Source: Burkholderiales bacterium
GTDB taxonomy: Bacteria; Pseudomonadota; Gammaproteobacteria; Burkholderiales; Burkholderiaceae_C
Length of the DNA stretch: 64,000 nucleotides
Direction of reading: 5' to 3'
Assembly: GCA_016213205.1 (NCBI GenBank)
Contig: JACRAZ010000025.1
Location: 56,393 to 120,392 of the forward strand
The position numbers and the translations under genes are program-made. This document shows positions 8,201 to 18,851 of the stretch, piece after piece. Each line of letters starts with the position of its first letter. Within the stretch, counting starts at the first letter, position 1. The notes below the pieces were generated by a model that did no database searches, was not told the DNA's origin, and saw nothing but the letters and a program-made list of their open reading frames with translations.

Positions 8201-9178
8201 ATGGATGTCCTGATCGTCGAACCGCTGGATCCGGAAGTGATGCATTGGCTGGTGGCACGCCATGCCGTGCGTTATGCCCCCGATCTGGCGCGCGATCCAC
8301 GGGCATTCCGCCAGGCGCTCTACAACGTGCGTTCGCTGGTGTTGCCGCCCTCGGTGGCGCTGGATGCCGAAACCCTGCGCCATGCCCCGCTGCTGCGCGC
8401 GGTGGGCCGCCTGAGCGCGGGGGCCGAGAACATCGATGTCGATGCCTGCGCCCGTGCCGGGGTCGAGGTGGTGCGGCCCACCAACGCCACCGCGGCGGCC
8501 GAGGCCGAGTTCATCATCGGCGCGCTGCTGCAGATGCTGCGCCGGGTGCCGGTGGTCAATGCCGAAGGCCTGCTGGTCGGGCGTGAACTGGGCGGCTCCA
8601 CCGTGGGCCTGATCGGCATGACACCGGCCGCGCGGCCGCTGGCCCAGTTGCTGGGCGCCTTCGGCGCGCGCGTGGTGGGCTACGACCCGGCGGTGCATTC
8701 GTCCGATCCGCTGTGGCAGCGCTGGCGCGTGGAGCCGGTGGGCCTGCGCGAGCTGCTCGAAGACAGCGAAGCGGTGAGCGTGATGCTCAGCTACTTCAGC
8801 CGCTACCACGGCCTGCTGGGCGAGCGCTTCCTGCCGTTCTGCCGGCCGAACCAGGTGATGGTGTGCATCTCGCCCTCGAGCGTGTTCGACGAAGCCGCGC
8901 TGGCCGAGGCGCTGGGCACCGGCCGCATGGCCGCGGCCTGGTTCGACAGCCTGGAGCCCGGCGTGCTGGAGCCCGGCCGCCCGCTGCACGAGATCGACAC
9001 GCTGCAGGTCACGCCGCGCGTGTCCAGCACCACGCGTGAATCGCGCGTGCGCAGTGCCTGGGGCGTGGCGCGCCGCATCGACGAGCTGCTGTCGCAGCCC
9101 GCCGCGCGCGCCGAGTTCAAGGGGACGGACCCGTCAGGCGAGCCACTTGATCTTGCAGCCGGCGGAGCGTCTGCCTGA
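8201..9178 (+). CDS. D-2-hydroxyacid dehydrogenase-like protein lacking catalytic residues
   Basis: 325 residues with the overall layout of NAD-dependent D-2-hydroxyacid dehydrogenases (SerA/formate dehydrogenase type): a catalytic half, a Rossmann half starting near [12 protein letters not shown] and ending YDP, and a C-terminal return. Key positions are changed. The third Gly of GxGxxG is Ala, the Arg of the NTARGG block is lost ([10 protein letters not shown]), and the catalytic His of the PHIA block is Arg ([12 protein letters not shown]). Catalysis as a normal dehydrogenase is therefore doubtful. Its last 62 bases overlap the 3' end of valS on the other strand. Confidence 0.8.
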   Translation: MDVLIVEPLDPEVMHWLVARHAVRYAPDLARDPRAFRQALYNVRSLVLPPSVALDAETLRHAPLLRAVGRLSAGAENIDVDACARAGVEVVRPTNATAAAEAEFIIGALLQMLRRVPVVNAEGLLVGRELGGSTVGLIGMTPAARPLAQLLGAFGARVVGYDPAVHSSDPLWQRWRVEPVGLRELLEDSEAVSVMLSYFSRYHGLLGERFLPFCRPNQVMVCISPSSVFDEAALAEALGTGRMAAAWFDSLEPGVLEPGRPLHEIDTLQVTPRVSSTTRESRVRSAWGVARRIDELLSQPAARAEFKGTDPSGEPLDLAAGGASA

Positions 9179-11966
9179 ACTCGGCCACGCGCTGACGTTC
9201 CTGTTCCACCACCGCGGCCGGCGCCCGCGCCACGAAGCTCTCGTTGCCCAGCTTGGCCTCGGCCTTGATGATCTCGCCCTCCAGCCGGGTGATCTCCTTG
9301 CCGATGCGCGCGCTCTCGGCCGCGACGTCGATCTCCACGTGCAGCGCCAGACGCACCTCGCCCTGCACGGCCACCGGCGTCAAGGCGCTGGCCTGCGCGA
9401 AGGCGGCCTCGTCGGTGAACAGCTTCACCTCGGCAAGCTTGGCCAGGACCTTCAGCAGCGGTGCGGCCTGCTCGATGAAGGCCGCGTCGCCGATGGCGTA
9501 CAGCGGCTTGCGGTCACCGGGTGACAGGTTCATCTCGCTGCGCAGGCTGCGCACGGTGGCCACCAGCGACTTGAGCTTGCCCACCCAGGCATCGGCCGCG
9601 GCATCGACGCGCTCGAGCTGGGCCTCCGGGTAGGCCGCCGCGGCCACCGTGTCCACCGTCTTGCGGCCGGCCACCGGGGCCACCGTGTTCCACAGCTCGG
9701 CCGTGATGAAGGGCGTGATCGGGTGCAGCAGGCGCAGCACGGTCTCCAGCACGCGGATCAGCGTGCGGCGCGTGGCGCGTTGCTCGGCCTCGCTTCCGTT
9801 GGCGATCTGCACCTTCGCGATCTCGAGGTACCAGTCGCAGTACTCGTCCCAGACGAACTGGTAAATCGCGCTGGCCACGTTGTCCAGCCGGTATTCGGCA
9901 AAGGCCTGCGCCACCGCGGCTTCCACGCGCTGCAGCTCGCTGGTGATCCAGCGGTCGGCGTGGCTGAAGCGCAGGTAGCCGTGCGCCTTGCCACCGGGCT
10001 CACAGTCGGCCTTGGTGTGCTCCATCAGCCCGCAGTCCTGGCCTTCGCAGTTCATCAGCACGAAGCGGGTGGCGTTCCAGAGCTTGTTGCAGAAATTGCG
10101 GTAGCCCTCGCAGCGCTTGCTGTCGAAGTTGACGCTGCGGCCCAGCGTGGCCATCGCCGCGAAGGTGAAGCGCAGCGCATCGGCGCCGTAGCCGGGAATG
10201 CCCTCGGGGAATTCCTTCTCGGTGGCCTTGCGCACCTTGGGTGCGGTCTCGGGCTTGCGCAGGCCTGTGGTGCGCTTGTCCAGCAGGGGGCCAAGCTCGA
10301 TGCCGTCGATCAGGTCCACCGGGTCGAGCACGTTGCCTTCGCTCTTGCTCATCTTCTGGCCATGGGCATCGAGCACCAGGCCGTGGATGTACACATGGCG
10401 GAAGGGCACCTTGCCGGTGAAGTGCTTCGTCATCATGATCATCCGGGCCACCCAGAAGAAGATGATGTCGTAGCCGGTGACCAGCACGCTGCTGGGCAGG
10501 AACAGGTCCTGCTCGATCGTCTTCTCGGGCCAGCCCAGCGTGGAGAAGGGCACCAGGGCCGAGGAGTACCAGGTGTCCAGCACGTCCTCGTCGCGCGTCA
10601 GCGGCCCGGTGTAGCCCGCGGCCGCGGCCTTGGCGCGCGCATCGGCCTCGCTGCGTGCCACGAAGAGTTCACCGTTGCTGCCATACCAGGCCGGGATCTG
10701 GTGGCCCCACCAGAGCTGGCGGCTGATGCACCAGTCCTGGATGTTCTTCATCCACTGGTTGTAGGTGTTCACCCACTGCTCGGGCACGAACTTCACCTCG
10801 CCCGAGGCCACCACGTCGATGGCCTTCTGCGCAATGCTCTGCCCGTCGGCGCCGGGCTTGCTCATCGCCACGAACCACTGGTCGGTGAGCATCGGCTCGA
10901 TCACCTGGCCGGTGCGGGCGCAGCGCGGCACCATCAGCTTGTGCTTCTTCACCTCCACCAGCAGGCCTTCGGTCTCGAGGTCGGCCACGATGGCCTTGCG
11001 CGCCACGAAGCGGTCCAGGCCGCGCAGGCCCTCTGGGATGTCGGCCAGGTCGGTGCGCACCTGCGCATCGAGCGTGAAGATGCTGATCATCGGCAGGCCG
11101 TGCCGCAGGCCCACCGCATAGTCGTTCTGGTCGTGCGCCGGCGTGACCTTCACGACGCCGGTGCCGAAGGCCTTGTCCACGTACTCGTCGGCGATCACCG
11201 GGATCAGCCGGTTCGTGATCGGCAGCCGCACCTGCTGGCCGATCAGGTGCGCGTAGCGTTCGTCTTCCGGGTGCACCATCACCGCGGTGTCGCCCAGCAT
11301 GGTCTCGGGTCGGGTGGTGGCCACCACCAGCGCGCCGCTGCCATCGGCCAGCGGATAGCGGATGTGCCACAGGTGGCCGTCTTCCTCCTCGCTTTCCACC
11401 TCCAGGTCGGAGACGGCGGATTTCAGCACCGGGTCCCAGCTCACCAGGCGCTTGCCGCGGTAGATCAGCCCTTCCTCGAACAGGCGCACGAAGGTCTCGG
11501 TGACCACGGTGGAGAGCTTCTCGTCCATCGTGAAGTACTCGCGCGACCAGCTCACGCTGTCGCCCATGCGGCGCATCTGGCGCGTGATGGTGGCGCCCGA
11601 CGTGGCCTTCCAGTCCCACACCTGCTTGACGAAGTTGGCGCGGCCGAGATCGTGGCGCGACAGGCCGGCTTCCTGCAGCTGGCGCTCGACGACGATCTGC
11701 GTGGCGATGCCGGCGTGATCCGTGCCCGGCAGCCACAGCGTGTTGAAGCCACGCATGCGGTGGTAGCGGGTCAACGAGTCCATGATGGTCTGGTTGAACG
11801 CATGGCCCATGTGCAGCGTGCCGGTGACATTGGGCGGCGGCAGCTGGATCGAGAACGAGGGCCGGGCCGGGTCGAGCGTGGGTTCGTACAGGCCCGACTG
11901 TTCCCACAGCGGGCCCCAGTGGGCCTCGATGGCAGCCGGTTCGAAGGACTTGGCGAGTTCGGTCAT
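9117..11966 (-). CDS. valS: Valyl-tRNA synthetase
   Basis: A class I aminoacyl-tRNA synthetase of 949 residues that charges tRNA-Val. The HIGH signature is HMGH near residue 48 within [16 protein letters not shown]. The KMSKS loop is [12 protein letters not shown]. The editing domain lies between them, and a C-terminal coiled-coil rich in Glu/Arg ends the protein, as in ValS. The start at 11966 ([10 protein letters not shown]) is chosen since homologues begin there; sequence upstream to 12014 is low-quality coding. The 3' end overlaps the dehydrogenase-like gene convergently. Confidence 0.97.
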   Translation of the reverse strand: MTELAKSFEPAAIEAHWGPLWEQSGLYEPTLDPARPSFSIQLPPPNVTGTLHMGHAFNQTIMDSLTRYHRMRGFNTLWLPGTDHAGIATQIVVERQLQEAGLSRHDLGRANFVKQVWDWKATSGATITRQMRRMGDSVSWSREYFTMDEKLSTVVTETFVRLFEEGLIYRGKRLVSWDPVLKSAVSDLEVESEEEDGHLWHIRYPLADGSGALVVATTRPETMLGDTAVMVHPEDERYAHLIGQQVRLPITNRLIPVIADEYVDKAFGTGVVKVTPAHDQNDYAVGLRHGLPMISIFTLDAQVRTDLADIPEGLRGLDRFVARKAIVADLETEGLLVEVKKHKLMVPRCARTGQVIEPMLTDQWFVAMSKPGADGQSIAQKAIDVVASGEVKFVPEQWVNTYNQWMKNIQDWCISRQLWWGHQIPAWYGSNGELFVARSEADARAKAAAAGYTGPLTRDEDVLDTWYSSALVPFSTLGWPEKTIEQDLFLPSSVLVTGYDIIFFWVARMIMMTKHFTGKVPFRHVYIHGLVLDAHGQKMSKSEGNVLDPVDLIDGIELGPLLDKRTTGLRKPETAPKVRKATEKEFPEGIPGYGADALRFTFAAMATLGRSVNFDSKRCEGYRNFCNKLWNATRFVLMNCEGQDCGLMEHTKADCEPGGKAHGYLRFSHADRWITSELQRVEAAVAQAFAEYRLDNVASAIYQFVWDEYCDWYLEIAKVQIANGSEAEQRATRRTLIRVLETVLRLLHPITPFITAELWNTVAPVAGRKTVDTVAAAAYPEAQLERVDAAADAWVGKLKSLVATVRSLRSEMNLSPGDRKPLYAIGDAAFIEQAAPLLKVLAKLAEVKLFTDEAAFAQASALTPVAVQGEVRLALHVEIDVAAESARIGKEITRLEGEIIKAEAKLGNESFVARAPAAVVEQERQRVAEFRQTLRRLQDQVARLTGPSP

Positions 11967-12064
11967 GGCGACGGCGAATGGGCACCATCGGCGGGGCGGG
12001 CCCTGCCGATGCATGCCAGATCAGGGGGATCGCCGATTGTAGGTGGCCACCCCGTCCCGGGCCG

Positions 12065-13042
12065 CTACATGAACAGGTGCTCGCCCGCGTTCTCGCCGCC
12101 CAGGATCACGTAGTTCACGCGCCGCAGGTCGGCCAGCGTGCGGCCGCCGGCATAGCTGATCGAGCTTTGCAGGTCTTCGCGCATCTCGCGCAGCGTGTCG
12201 GTGAGGCGGCCCTTGATGGGCTCGAGGATGCGCTTGCCTTCCACGTGCTTGTACTCGCCCTTGTTGAAGTCGCTGGCCGAGCCGTAGTACTCCTTGTAGA
12301 GCTTGCCGTCGACTTCCACCGTCTGGCCGGGCGATTCTTCATGGCCGGCGAACAGCGAGCCCACCATCACCATCGCGGCGCCGAAGCGCACGCTCTTGGC
12401 GATGTCGCCATGGTGGCGGATGCCGCCGTCGGCAATGATGGGCTTGGTGGCCACGCGGGCGCACCACTTCAGCGCGCTGAGCTGCCAGCCGCCGGTGCCG
12501 AAGCCGGTCTTGAGCCGCGTGATGCACACCTTGCCGGGGCCGATGCCCACCTTGGTGGCGTCGGCGCCCCAGTGCTCGAGGTCGATCACCGCCTCGGGCG
12601 TGCCCACGTTGCCGGCGATCACGAAGGTGCCGGGCAGCCGCTGCTTGATGTGCTCGATCATGCGGCGCACGCTCTCGGCATGGCCGTGGGCGATGTCGAT
12701 CGTGATGTAGTCGGCGCCGATGCCTTCGGCCGCGAGGCGGTCGATCACCGCCGCGTCGGCGTCCTTCACCCCCGAGCTGATCGAGACGAACAAGCCCTTG
12801 TCGCGCATGCGGCGCGCATAGGCCACGGTGTCGAGGTCGAAGCGGTGCATCACGTAGAAGTGGCCGCTGGCGGCCAGCTGTTCGGTGATGGCCTCGTCGA
12901 CCACCGTCTTCATGTTGGCCGGCACCACCGGCAGCTTGAAGCGGCGGCCGCCGAGCTCGGCCGAGGGGTCGCATTCGGCGCGGCTGTCGACGCGGCACTT
13001 GCGCGGCAGCAGCAGGATGTTGTCGTAGTCGAAGATTTCCAT
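12065..13042 (-). CDS. guaC: GMP reductase
   Basis: An IMPDH/GMPR-family barrel of 325 residues. The length, without a CBS pair, points to GMP reductase, which converts GMP to IMP with NADPH. The catalytic Cys lies in [17 protein letters not shown]. The phosphate-binding loop [16 protein letters not shown] and the [12 protein letters not shown] block follow. The N-terminus [15 protein letters not shown] matches the second GuaC type found in Firmicutes and some Proteobacteria. The start at 13042 is the only one consistent with this N-terminus. It shares its strand with valS. Confidence 0.92.
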   Translation of the reverse strand: MEIFDYDNILLLPRKCRVDSRAECDPSAELGGRRFKLPVVPANMKTVVDEAITEQLAASGHFYVMHRFDLDTVAYARRMRDKGLFVSISSGVKDADAAVIDRLAAEGIGADYITIDIAHGHAESVRRMIEHIKQRLPGTFVIAGNVGTPEAVIDLEHWGADATKVGIGPGKVCITRLKTGFGTGGWQLSALKWCARVATKPIIADGGIRHHGDIAKSVRFGAAMVMVGSLFAGHEESPGQTVEVDGKLYKEYYGSASDFNKGEYKHVEGKRILEPIKGRLTDTLREMREDLQSSISYAGGRTLADLRRVNYVILGGENAGEHLFM

Positions 13043-13085
13043 GGCAGCTCTCGTCGGGCTCGTCAGGAGGGGGGTGCGGTCGGGG

Positions 13086-13745
13086 TCAGCGCCGCGGGCA
13101 GGCGTCGCTGGCCAGCGCCAGCATGCGCCCATCAGCCGCCTCGATCCAGGCCTGGGCCTGCACCCGGCCGGGCAGCGCGCCGTCGGGCCAGCGTACCGCA
13201 TGCAGGTGGCGAATGGGCTGGCCCGCGCGCGCGGCGGCCATCGGCAGCGGCCCGACCACCGCACGCACCAGGCGCCGGCCGGCCACCGAGCCTTCGGTGC
13301 CGGCGGGCAGCACCTCCACCAGCGCCAGCCAGCCGCTGCTGCCCGGCGGCGTGGGGCCACGGGACTCGAACTGCAGGCCCAGGTAGCCGTTGAGCGGCAG
13401 GCCGGCCTGCACCCGCAGGCGTGGCCGGGCGCCGGCCGGCACGCCGTGGCGGTGCAGCACCAGGGCCGCCGTGTCGGGCAGCGCGAGGCCGCTGCGCTGC
13501 GCGCGTTCAGTGGCTTCGGGCAGCGCGGCCGGGGCCAGGGCCGCATCCGCCGTGCGTGGGGTGATCCAGTCCAGCACCCAGTCGGCCGCCGTGCCCGGCA
13601 GCGTGGGGCTGGCCCAGCAGGCCGGGCAATCGGCGCTGGTGAAGCGCTCCACCACCTCGGCACGGGCCGGCGGGCAGGCGGGCGCCGCGTGGGCGCAGCC
13701 GGCCATCAACAGGGCCCCTCCGGCCAGGCGGCAACGTGCATGCAT
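13086..13745 (-). CDS. Exported DUF1223-like protein
   Basis: About 219 residues with a signal peptide (start 13745, cleavage near AHAAPAC). The mature N-terminus [14 protein letters not shown] resembles the thioredoxin-like CxxC segment of DUF1223 proteins, whose usual form is VELFTSQGCSSCPPA. The rest is a beta-rich domain typical of that family. A periplasmic redox role is possible but unproven. It is followed by the GMP reductase gene 43 bases on, same strand. Confidence 0.65.
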   Translation of the reverse strand: MHARCRLAGGALLMAGCAHAAPACPPARAEVVERFTSADCPACWASPTLPGTAADWVLDWITPRTADAALAPAALPEATERAQRSGLALPDTAALVLHRHGVPAGARPRLRVQAGLPLNGYLGLQFESRGPTPPGSSGWLALVEVLPAGTEGSVAGRRLVRAVVGPLPMAAARAGQPIRHLHAVRWPDGALPGRVQAQAWIEAADGRMLALASDACPRR

Positions 13746-13768
13746 CGGCCGATTGTCGTTGCGGCGCC

Positions 13769-13802
13769 GGAAATGAAAGAGGGCCGGCATCGGCCGGCCC
13801 TC
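13769..13802 (-). terminator. Intrinsic terminator after the esterase gene
   Basis: Perfect 10-bp G/C-rich stem (13779-13788 with 13793-13802) and an ATCG loop. Read on the minus strand it is followed by TTTCATTTCC. It lies 24 bases beyond the esterase stop codon, which fits termination of that transcript. Confidence 0.75.
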
Positions 13803-13825
13803 GGGTCAGGCGGGAAACCGCGGGC

Positions 13826-15394
13826 TCAGGGGCTCGGGGTCCAGATGGCGCACTTGTGGTCGGCGGCGAACTTGGTCGTCACCGCCACCGCGCCGGGTGC
13901 CAGGCTCAGGTACTGGTCGCCCGCGGCGGTGTAGGCCGGCCAGGTGCTGGTGCCGGCGGCATTGGGGTTGCCGCTGCGCGCGAACTCGGTCCAGTAGCCC
14001 ACCATGGTGTCCGACAGGGCCTGCTGCGCGGCGCTCAGCGTGGTCCGGGTGGTGACCAGGTACTGCAGCTCGCTGTTGTGCGAGGCGCCGCTCGGGAAGC
14101 TCAGCGTGCCCGGCAGGAACTGCGGCGCGGTGCCGTCGGCGAACTCGTAGGTGTACACCGTGCCGCGCGCGGCCAGCAGCCTGGCGGCCTGGCGGCCCGA
14201 GCAGGCAAACACCACGTCGGTGCCCATGGCGCCCAGCGCCAGGCTGGCGCTCGGGTAGGCCGACAGCGGGTACACGCCGGTGGCCATCTGGGTGGCCACC
14301 TCGGTGGGGAAGCTCAGCGCGGCCACGATGCCCGGCACGTAGGTGGCCGCCGTCAGCGGCGCGCCGGTCAGCAGCTCGGTCTGGCCGACGAACAGGCGCC
14401 ATTCGTCATGCGTCGAGCCCGTCATCACCGGCACCTTGTTGTAGGTGCCGTCGGTGAGTGCCTTCTTGGCGTCCATCGGCAGCACCTTGGTGTCCACGTG
14501 GGGCGCCAGGCCCTGCGGGTACACCGCGGCCTGGCCGGCAAGCACCGAGGCCAGCGGCGCGGCGCGCAGGCAGGCCAGCGACTGGTCGGTGCAGCCGGCG
14601 GCCTTGGCGACGTTGCTGCCCTTGGCCTGGGCCTGGGCCAGCGTGTCCTGGCCCATCGCGAACGGGTAGGCGCCGCTCTGGATGATGGCCTTGTGGAACA
14701 GGCCCGCCGAGCCCGGCGACACCATGTGCGACATCACGCTGAAGCCGCCGGCCGACTGGCCGGCGATCGTCACGTTGCCGGGGTTGCCGCCGAAGTTGGC
14801 GATGTTGGCCTTCACCCAGCGCAGCGCGGCCTGCTGGTCCATCAGGCCGTAGTTGCCCGAGGCGCCGCCTTGCTCGGCGCTGAGGGCCGGGTGGGCCAGG
14901 AAGCCCAGCACGCCCAGGCGGTAGTTCAGCGTCACGACCACGGTGCCCTTGGCCACCAGGCGCGAGGGGTCGTAGCCGTCGCTCTCGCCCAGGAAGAAGG
15001 CGCCGCCGTGGATCCACACCACCACCGGGAAGGGGCCGTCGCCCTTGGGGCGGTAGACGTTGAGGTACAGGCAGTCCTCGGTGTTGGAGGCGGTTCCGTA
15101 GAAGGTGGCGCCTTGCGGGCAGTGGTTGCCGAACTTGGTGGCGTCGCGTTCGCCCGCCCAGGTGGCGGCGGCGGCGGGGGCCTTCCAGCGCTGCGCGCCC
15201 ACCGGGGGCGCGGCATACGGAATGCCGAGGAACTTGTAGCCGGTGCTGGTCTCGGCACCGCGCACGAGGCCCGTTTCGGTATTGGCCAGCTGCGGATCCG
15301 GATCATTGCCGCTCAAGCAGCCGCCCAGGCTGCTGACCACGACCACACTTGCCAAGGCCCTTGCCAACAGGCCACCCCATGCCGAACACTTCAT
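13826..15394 (-). CDS. Type B carboxylesterase lipoprotein
   Basis: An alpha/beta hydrolase of the carboxylesterase/lipase type B family, 522 residues. The start at 15394 is fixed by a GGAGGG site 7 bases upstream. The N-terminus is a lipoprotein signal with lipobox LGGC near residue 28, so it is probably anchored to the outer membrane. The nucleophile elbow is GQSAGG. The oxyanion region is VWIHGGAFFLG, and EDCLYLNVYRP is the second family signature. Candidates for the other triad members are in STHDEW and GASHNSE. The natural ester is unknown. Confidence 0.92.
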   Translation of the reverse strand: MKCSAWGGLLARALASVVVVSSLGGCLSGNDPDPQLANTETGLVRGAETSTGYKFLGIPYAAPPVGAQRWKAPAAAATWAGERDATKFGNHCPQGATFYGTASNTEDCLYLNVYRPKGDGPFPVVVWIHGGAFFLGESDGYDPSRLVAKGTVVVTLNYRLGVLGFLAHPALSAEQGGASGNYGLMDQQAALRWVKANIANFGGNPGNVTIAGQSAGGFSVMSHMVSPGSAGLFHKAIIQSGAYPFAMGQDTLAQAQAKGSNVAKAAGCTDQSLACLRAAPLASVLAGQAAVYPQGLAPHVDTKVLPMDAKKALTDGTYNKVPVMTGSTHDEWRLFVGQTELLTGAPLTAATYVPGIVAALSFPTEVATQMATGVYPLSAYPSASLALGAMGTDVVFACSGRQAARLLAARGTVYTYEFADGTAPQFLPGTLSFPSGASHNSELQYLVTTRTTLSAAQQALSDTMVGYWTEFARSGNPNAAGTSTWPAYTAAGDQYLSLAPGAVAVTTKFAADHKCAIWTPSP

Positions 15395-15548
15395 TGCACT
15401 GCCCTCCATGCCACGCTGCGCGGCTGCGCAGTGCGCGGCAGTCTGCCGGAGCGTTTCACGCTGCGGGCTCGGTAGAAGCGAGCAACGAACTGTTCGGCAA
15501 GTGACATCGTGCACGGCCGGCGTGCACACCAGCGGGCCTCTCAAGCTC

Positions 15549-16436
15549 TCAGGCGCCGGCCGGGCCCAGCGATCCGGCGTCGGTGGACAGCGCCTCGTGG
15601 CAGTGCTGCGGCAGCACCAGCCCGCGCGCGGGGTCGTCGATGGCGCTGGCGTGGATCAGCGGCGCGTGCGAGCGCACGCCGCCGAAGATGGTGGCAAACG
15701 CCACGTCGGCCGCATCACGCCCGGTGCCCAGCCGCACGAAGCCCATCGGCACCCCGGTGCCCGAGGGGTCGAAGATGTACCAGCGCTGGCCCAGGTACAC
15801 CTCCACGTAGGCATGGAAGTCCGGCGGGCCGAGTGCGGGGTCGGCGCCGTAGTCGGTGCCGGTGGCAAAACGCGCGGGGATGCTCAGCGCGCGGCACAGC
15901 GCGATCATCAGGTGGGCGAAGTCGCGGCACACGCCCACGCGCTCGATCAGCGTGTCGGCCGCCGAGGTGTTGGAATTCGTGGTGTTGGAGCTGAAGGCGA
16001 CATGCCGGTTCACCCAGTCGCGGATGGCCTGCACCCGGCTGTGGCCTTGCCAGAGGCCGCCGAATTCGCTGATCGCCCACCGGCCCAGCCGGTCCGACTG
16101 GCAGTAGCGGCTGGGGTAGAGGTAGCCGATCACGTCCTGCGGCAGCTGGCGCACCGGCACCTCGGCCAGCAGTGCTGGGTCGGCCCGGTCGTGGCTGAGG
16201 TCCACCGTGGCCGCATACGACACCCGCAGCTCGCCGGGTTGCGCCCGCAGCCGCAGGTAGCGGTTGCCGGTGGCCGGATCGGTGTGCAATTGCGCCGGCA
16301 CCGGCTGGCTCAGCACCAGGCGTTCGTTCGAGACCGCCTGGCAGCGCGTCTGGGCGGCGTGGATGTTGAAGATGAAATCGGCGCCATGCGCATCGACTTC
16401 GTAGCGCAGGTCGACCTGCAGTTCGATGCGGACCAT
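15549..16436 (-). CDS. Transglutaminase-like cysteine protease-fold protein
   Basis: About 295 residues: an N-terminal beta domain followed by a transglutaminase-like domain. The triad can be read as Cys in GVCRDFAHL, His in DFHAYVEVY and Asp in WYIFDPSG. Cytosolic bacterial members of this family are usually protein-processing enzymes rather than crosslinkers and often sit in clusters with alpha-E and circularly permuted ATP-grasp proteins, which are absent here. The start at 16436 (MVRIELQVDLRY) is preferred over 16496 because the upstream residues look non-coding. Confidence 0.88.
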   Translation of the reverse strand: MVRIELQVDLRYEVDAHGADFIFNIHAAQTRCQAVSNERLVLSQPVPAQLHTDPATGNRYLRLRAQPGELRVSYAATVDLSHDRADPALLAEVPVRQLPQDVIGYLYPSRYCQSDRLGRWAISEFGGLWQGHSRVQAIRDWVNRHVAFSSNTTNSNTSAADTLIERVGVCRDFAHLMIALCRALSIPARFATGTDYGADPALGPPDFHAYVEVYLGQRWYIFDPSGTGVPMGFVRLGTGRDAADVAFATIFGGVRSHAPLIHASAIDDPARGLVLPQHCHEALSTDAGSLGPAGA

Positions 16437-16504
16437 GGCGCCGACTCTACCGCCTGGCGGGGCGGCGCCCACCGCGTGCTGCGCAGGCCCGGTCATCGGC
16501 CGCC

Positions 16505-17473
16505 TCAGCGGCGCAGGCGCACCGGCTGGTCGCCCTCGGTGATGTAGATCTCCACCCGGCGGTTCATGGCGCGGTTGGTGTCGGTGGTGTTGGCCGCCAC
16601 CGGGTAGGACTCGCCATAGCCGGCGGTGGCCATGCGCTGCGCGGCGATGCCCATGCCCTTGAGCGCGTTGTCCACCGAATCGGCGCGCCGCTGCGACAGG
16701 CGCTCGTTGGTGGCGGCGGCACCGACGTCGTCGGTGTGGCCCTCGATCAGGATGCGCCGGGCCGGGTACTGCTGCAGGAAATCGGCCAGCCTGCGCAACG
16801 AATCCATCGCGGCCGGCTTGACCTCGGAGCGGTTGGTCTCGAACAGCACGTCGCCCAACGTGACGAGCAGGCCGCGGTCGGTGGGCTGGGCCTGCAGCGC
16901 GTCCAGGCGCTGCTGAAGCTGGCTGGCCTGGCGCTGGGAATCGGCGGCGCTGGCCTGGGCGGTGGCCGTCTGCTGCTCGGCCTGGCTGGCGCGCTGCTCG
17001 GACATGGCGGCCTGCTGGCGTGCCGCGCCGGCCTGGGCCTGGGCGGTGCTGGCCTGCGCCTGCGCCGTGCTGGCCTGGGCCCGGGCGCGCTGGGCGTCGA
17101 GGGCCTGCATCTCGCCGCGCACGCGCTCACGCTCGGCCTGCGAGCCGGCGACCGCGGCATCCGCGGTCTTGGCCTGAGCGATCGCCACTGCGGTGTTCAC
17201 CTGCTGACTGGCAATGTACGCGGCCGTGTTGACCTCACTGTCCGGTTCGCCCGCGGCCTGCAGCCGGTTGGCGCGGTTCAGCGTGTCGGTGGCCTTCTTC
17301 AGCTCCAGCGGTGCCAGCGCCAGCACGGCCGGGTCTTGTTCGGCCCGGCTGAGGGCGGCGCGTGCGTCCTGCAGGGCCGGGGATGTCGGGGGCGCGGAGG
17401 CGCAGGCGCCAAGCAGCAGGGCGCTGGTCAGTGCGCCGGCGGCCAGGGCGCTGGCGGTGAGGGTGCGGTTCAT
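16505..17473 (-). CDS. OmpA-family lipoprotein with DUF4398 and coiled coil
   Basis: A 322-residue cell-envelope protein. A lipobox (LLLGACAS) ends the signal peptide. A DUF4398 domain follows (about residues 35-110), then an Ala/Gln-rich coiled coil with repeated QASTAQA units, then an OmpA C-terminal peptidoglycan-binding domain with EGHTDDVGAAATNERLSQRRA and the RAMNRRVEI end. It likely tethers the outer membrane to peptidoglycan. The neighbouring gene 17521-17910 carries a second DUF4398 lipoprotein, so the two probably act together as one operon. Confidence 0.92.
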   Translation of the reverse strand: MNRTLTASALAAGALTSALLLGACASAPPTSPALQDARAALSRAEQDPAVLALAPLELKKATDTLNRANRLQAAGEPDSEVNTAAYIASQQVNTAVAIAQAKTADAAVAGSQAERERVRGEMQALDAQRARAQASTAQAQASTAQAQAGAARQQAAMSEQRASQAEQQTATAQASAADSQRQASQLQQRLDALQAQPTDRGLLVTLGDVLFETNRSEVKPAAMDSLRRLADFLQQYPARRILIEGHTDDVGAAATNERLSQRRADSVDNALKGMGIAAQRMATAGYGESYPVAANTTDTNRAMNRRVEIYITEGDQPVRLRR

Positions 17474-17520
17474 GGTGTGGTTCTCCAGTGGCGTGCGCGC
17501 GGCAAGGCGGCGGCCGGGGT

Positions 17521-17910
17521 TCATGAGCGGTTCATCTGGTCGCGGAGCTGGCGGATGCCTTCGCGCACCTCGGTCAGCGCGCGCTGGCTGCGGGCCGTGC
17601 GGGCCTGCGCCTCGGCCAGCGTGGCATCGGCCTCGGCCTGCTCGGCCAGCTGGCGGGCCAGGGTGTAGTCCTTCTCGGCATAGGCCATGTTGGCGCGCGC
17701 GATCTTGTCGCGCGCCGCGGCCAGGGTCACCGGGGCATCCGTCGCCGCGGCGGCGTTGGCGCGCTCCACCGCGGCGCGGCCCACGGCCATCTGCTCCTTC
17801 GGCGGCGGCGTGGAGGCGCAGGCTGTCAGCAACAGCAGCAGCGCCGAGGCCACCCAGCGCCGCGTTGGGCCAGGGGGGGGCAGGGACCATGCGTTCGATG
17901 CGTCTTTCAT
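17521..17910 (-). CDS. DUF4398 lipoprotein
   Basis: A 129-residue lipoprotein. The start at 17910 is preceded by a GGAG site, and the signal ends at the lipobox LLTACAS. The remainder is a helical DUF4398 domain (LAAARDKIARANMAYAEKDY, then a run of Ala/Glu/Gln heptads). It precedes the OmpA-like gene by 47 bases on the same strand and shares its domain, so a common envelope function is likely. Confidence 0.85.
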   Translation of the reverse strand: MKDASNAWSLPPPGPTRRWVASALLLLLTACASTPPPKEQMAVGRAAVERANAAAATDAPVTLAAARDKIARANMAYAEKDYTLARQLAEQAEADATLAEAQARTARSQRALTEVREGIRQLRDQMNRS

Positions 17911-18124
17911 GCGGGCTCCGTCTCGGTCTGGCTTCTTGGCCGGCGAAGGGGCAAGATGCCCGGCCGCCGCGTTGAAGTGATACCGTTGATGGTGTCCGCG
18001 GCGGGCTGCGCGGTCCATCGGACAGGAACGCCGCGCCGCGTGGGAATTCCCCTACAGCGCGGCAACGGCGGCGGCCGATGCAGCGAGCGCTGGCGCCGTG
18101 CAACGGATGAGGGAGAGTCAAGAC

Positions 18125-18844
18125 ATGGGCATACAGCTTGACCCCCGATCCAACCACCTGCTGGCGGCGCTGCCGCCGGCCGAATGGCAGCGCTGGGCCC
18201 CGATGCTCGAATGGGTGGACCTGCCGCTGGGCAAGGTGCTGTACGAATCGGGCACGCAGCTCGACCACGTGTACTTCCCCACCAATGCCATCGTGTCGCT
18301 GCTGTACGTGATGGAAGACGGCGGCTCGGCCGAGATTTCGGTGGTGGGCAATGAAGGCCTGGTGGGCATTGCCCTCTTCATGGGGGGCGGCACCACGCCC
18401 AGCCGCGCGGTGGTGCAAAGCGCCGGCCAGGGCTACCGGCTGCGGGCACGCACGATGAAGGACGAGTTCGACCGTGCTGGCCCGGTGATGCACCTGCTAC
18501 TGCGCTACACGCAGGCGCTGATCACGCAGATGGCGCAGACGGCGGTGTGCAACCGCCACCACTCGCTGGACCAGCAGCTGTGCCGCTGACTGCTGCTGAG
18601 CCTGGACCGCCTGACGGGCAACGACCTGGTGATGACGCAGGAGCTGATCGCCAACATGCTGGGCGTGCGCCGCGAGGGCGTGACCGGCGCGGCGACGAAG
18701 CTGCAGGAGGCGGGGCTGATCCGCTACGCGCGCGGCCACATCACCGTGCTCGACCGGCCCGGCCTGGAGCAGCGCACCTGCGAGTGCTACGACGTGGTCC
18801 GGCGCGAGTACGCGCGCCTGCTGCCGCCCGGCTTCGCCGTCTGA
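18125..18844 (+). pseudogene. Crp/Fnr-family regulator broken by an in-frame TGA
   Basis: A 240-codon frame starting at ATG 18125, with GGGAGAG upstream, and ending at TGA 18842. It encodes a cyclic-nucleotide-type sensor domain and a winged-helix output domain. An in-frame TGA at 18587-18589 divides it after QQLCR. The close paralogue at 21623 has TGG (Trp) at that position, followed by the same LLLSLD, and the frame here continues without a shift through NMLGVRREGVTGAATKLQEAGL. So a single G-to-A change separates the sensor from its DNA-binding half. It may be a recent loss, or a base error. Confidence 0.85.
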
Positions 18845-18851
18845 GGGCCTC

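Noticed and set aside
18587..18589. Selenocysteine reading of the in-frame TGA
   Set aside because: The paralogue has Trp, not Cys, at this site and no suitable hairpin is evident just downstream, so a nonsense change is simpler.
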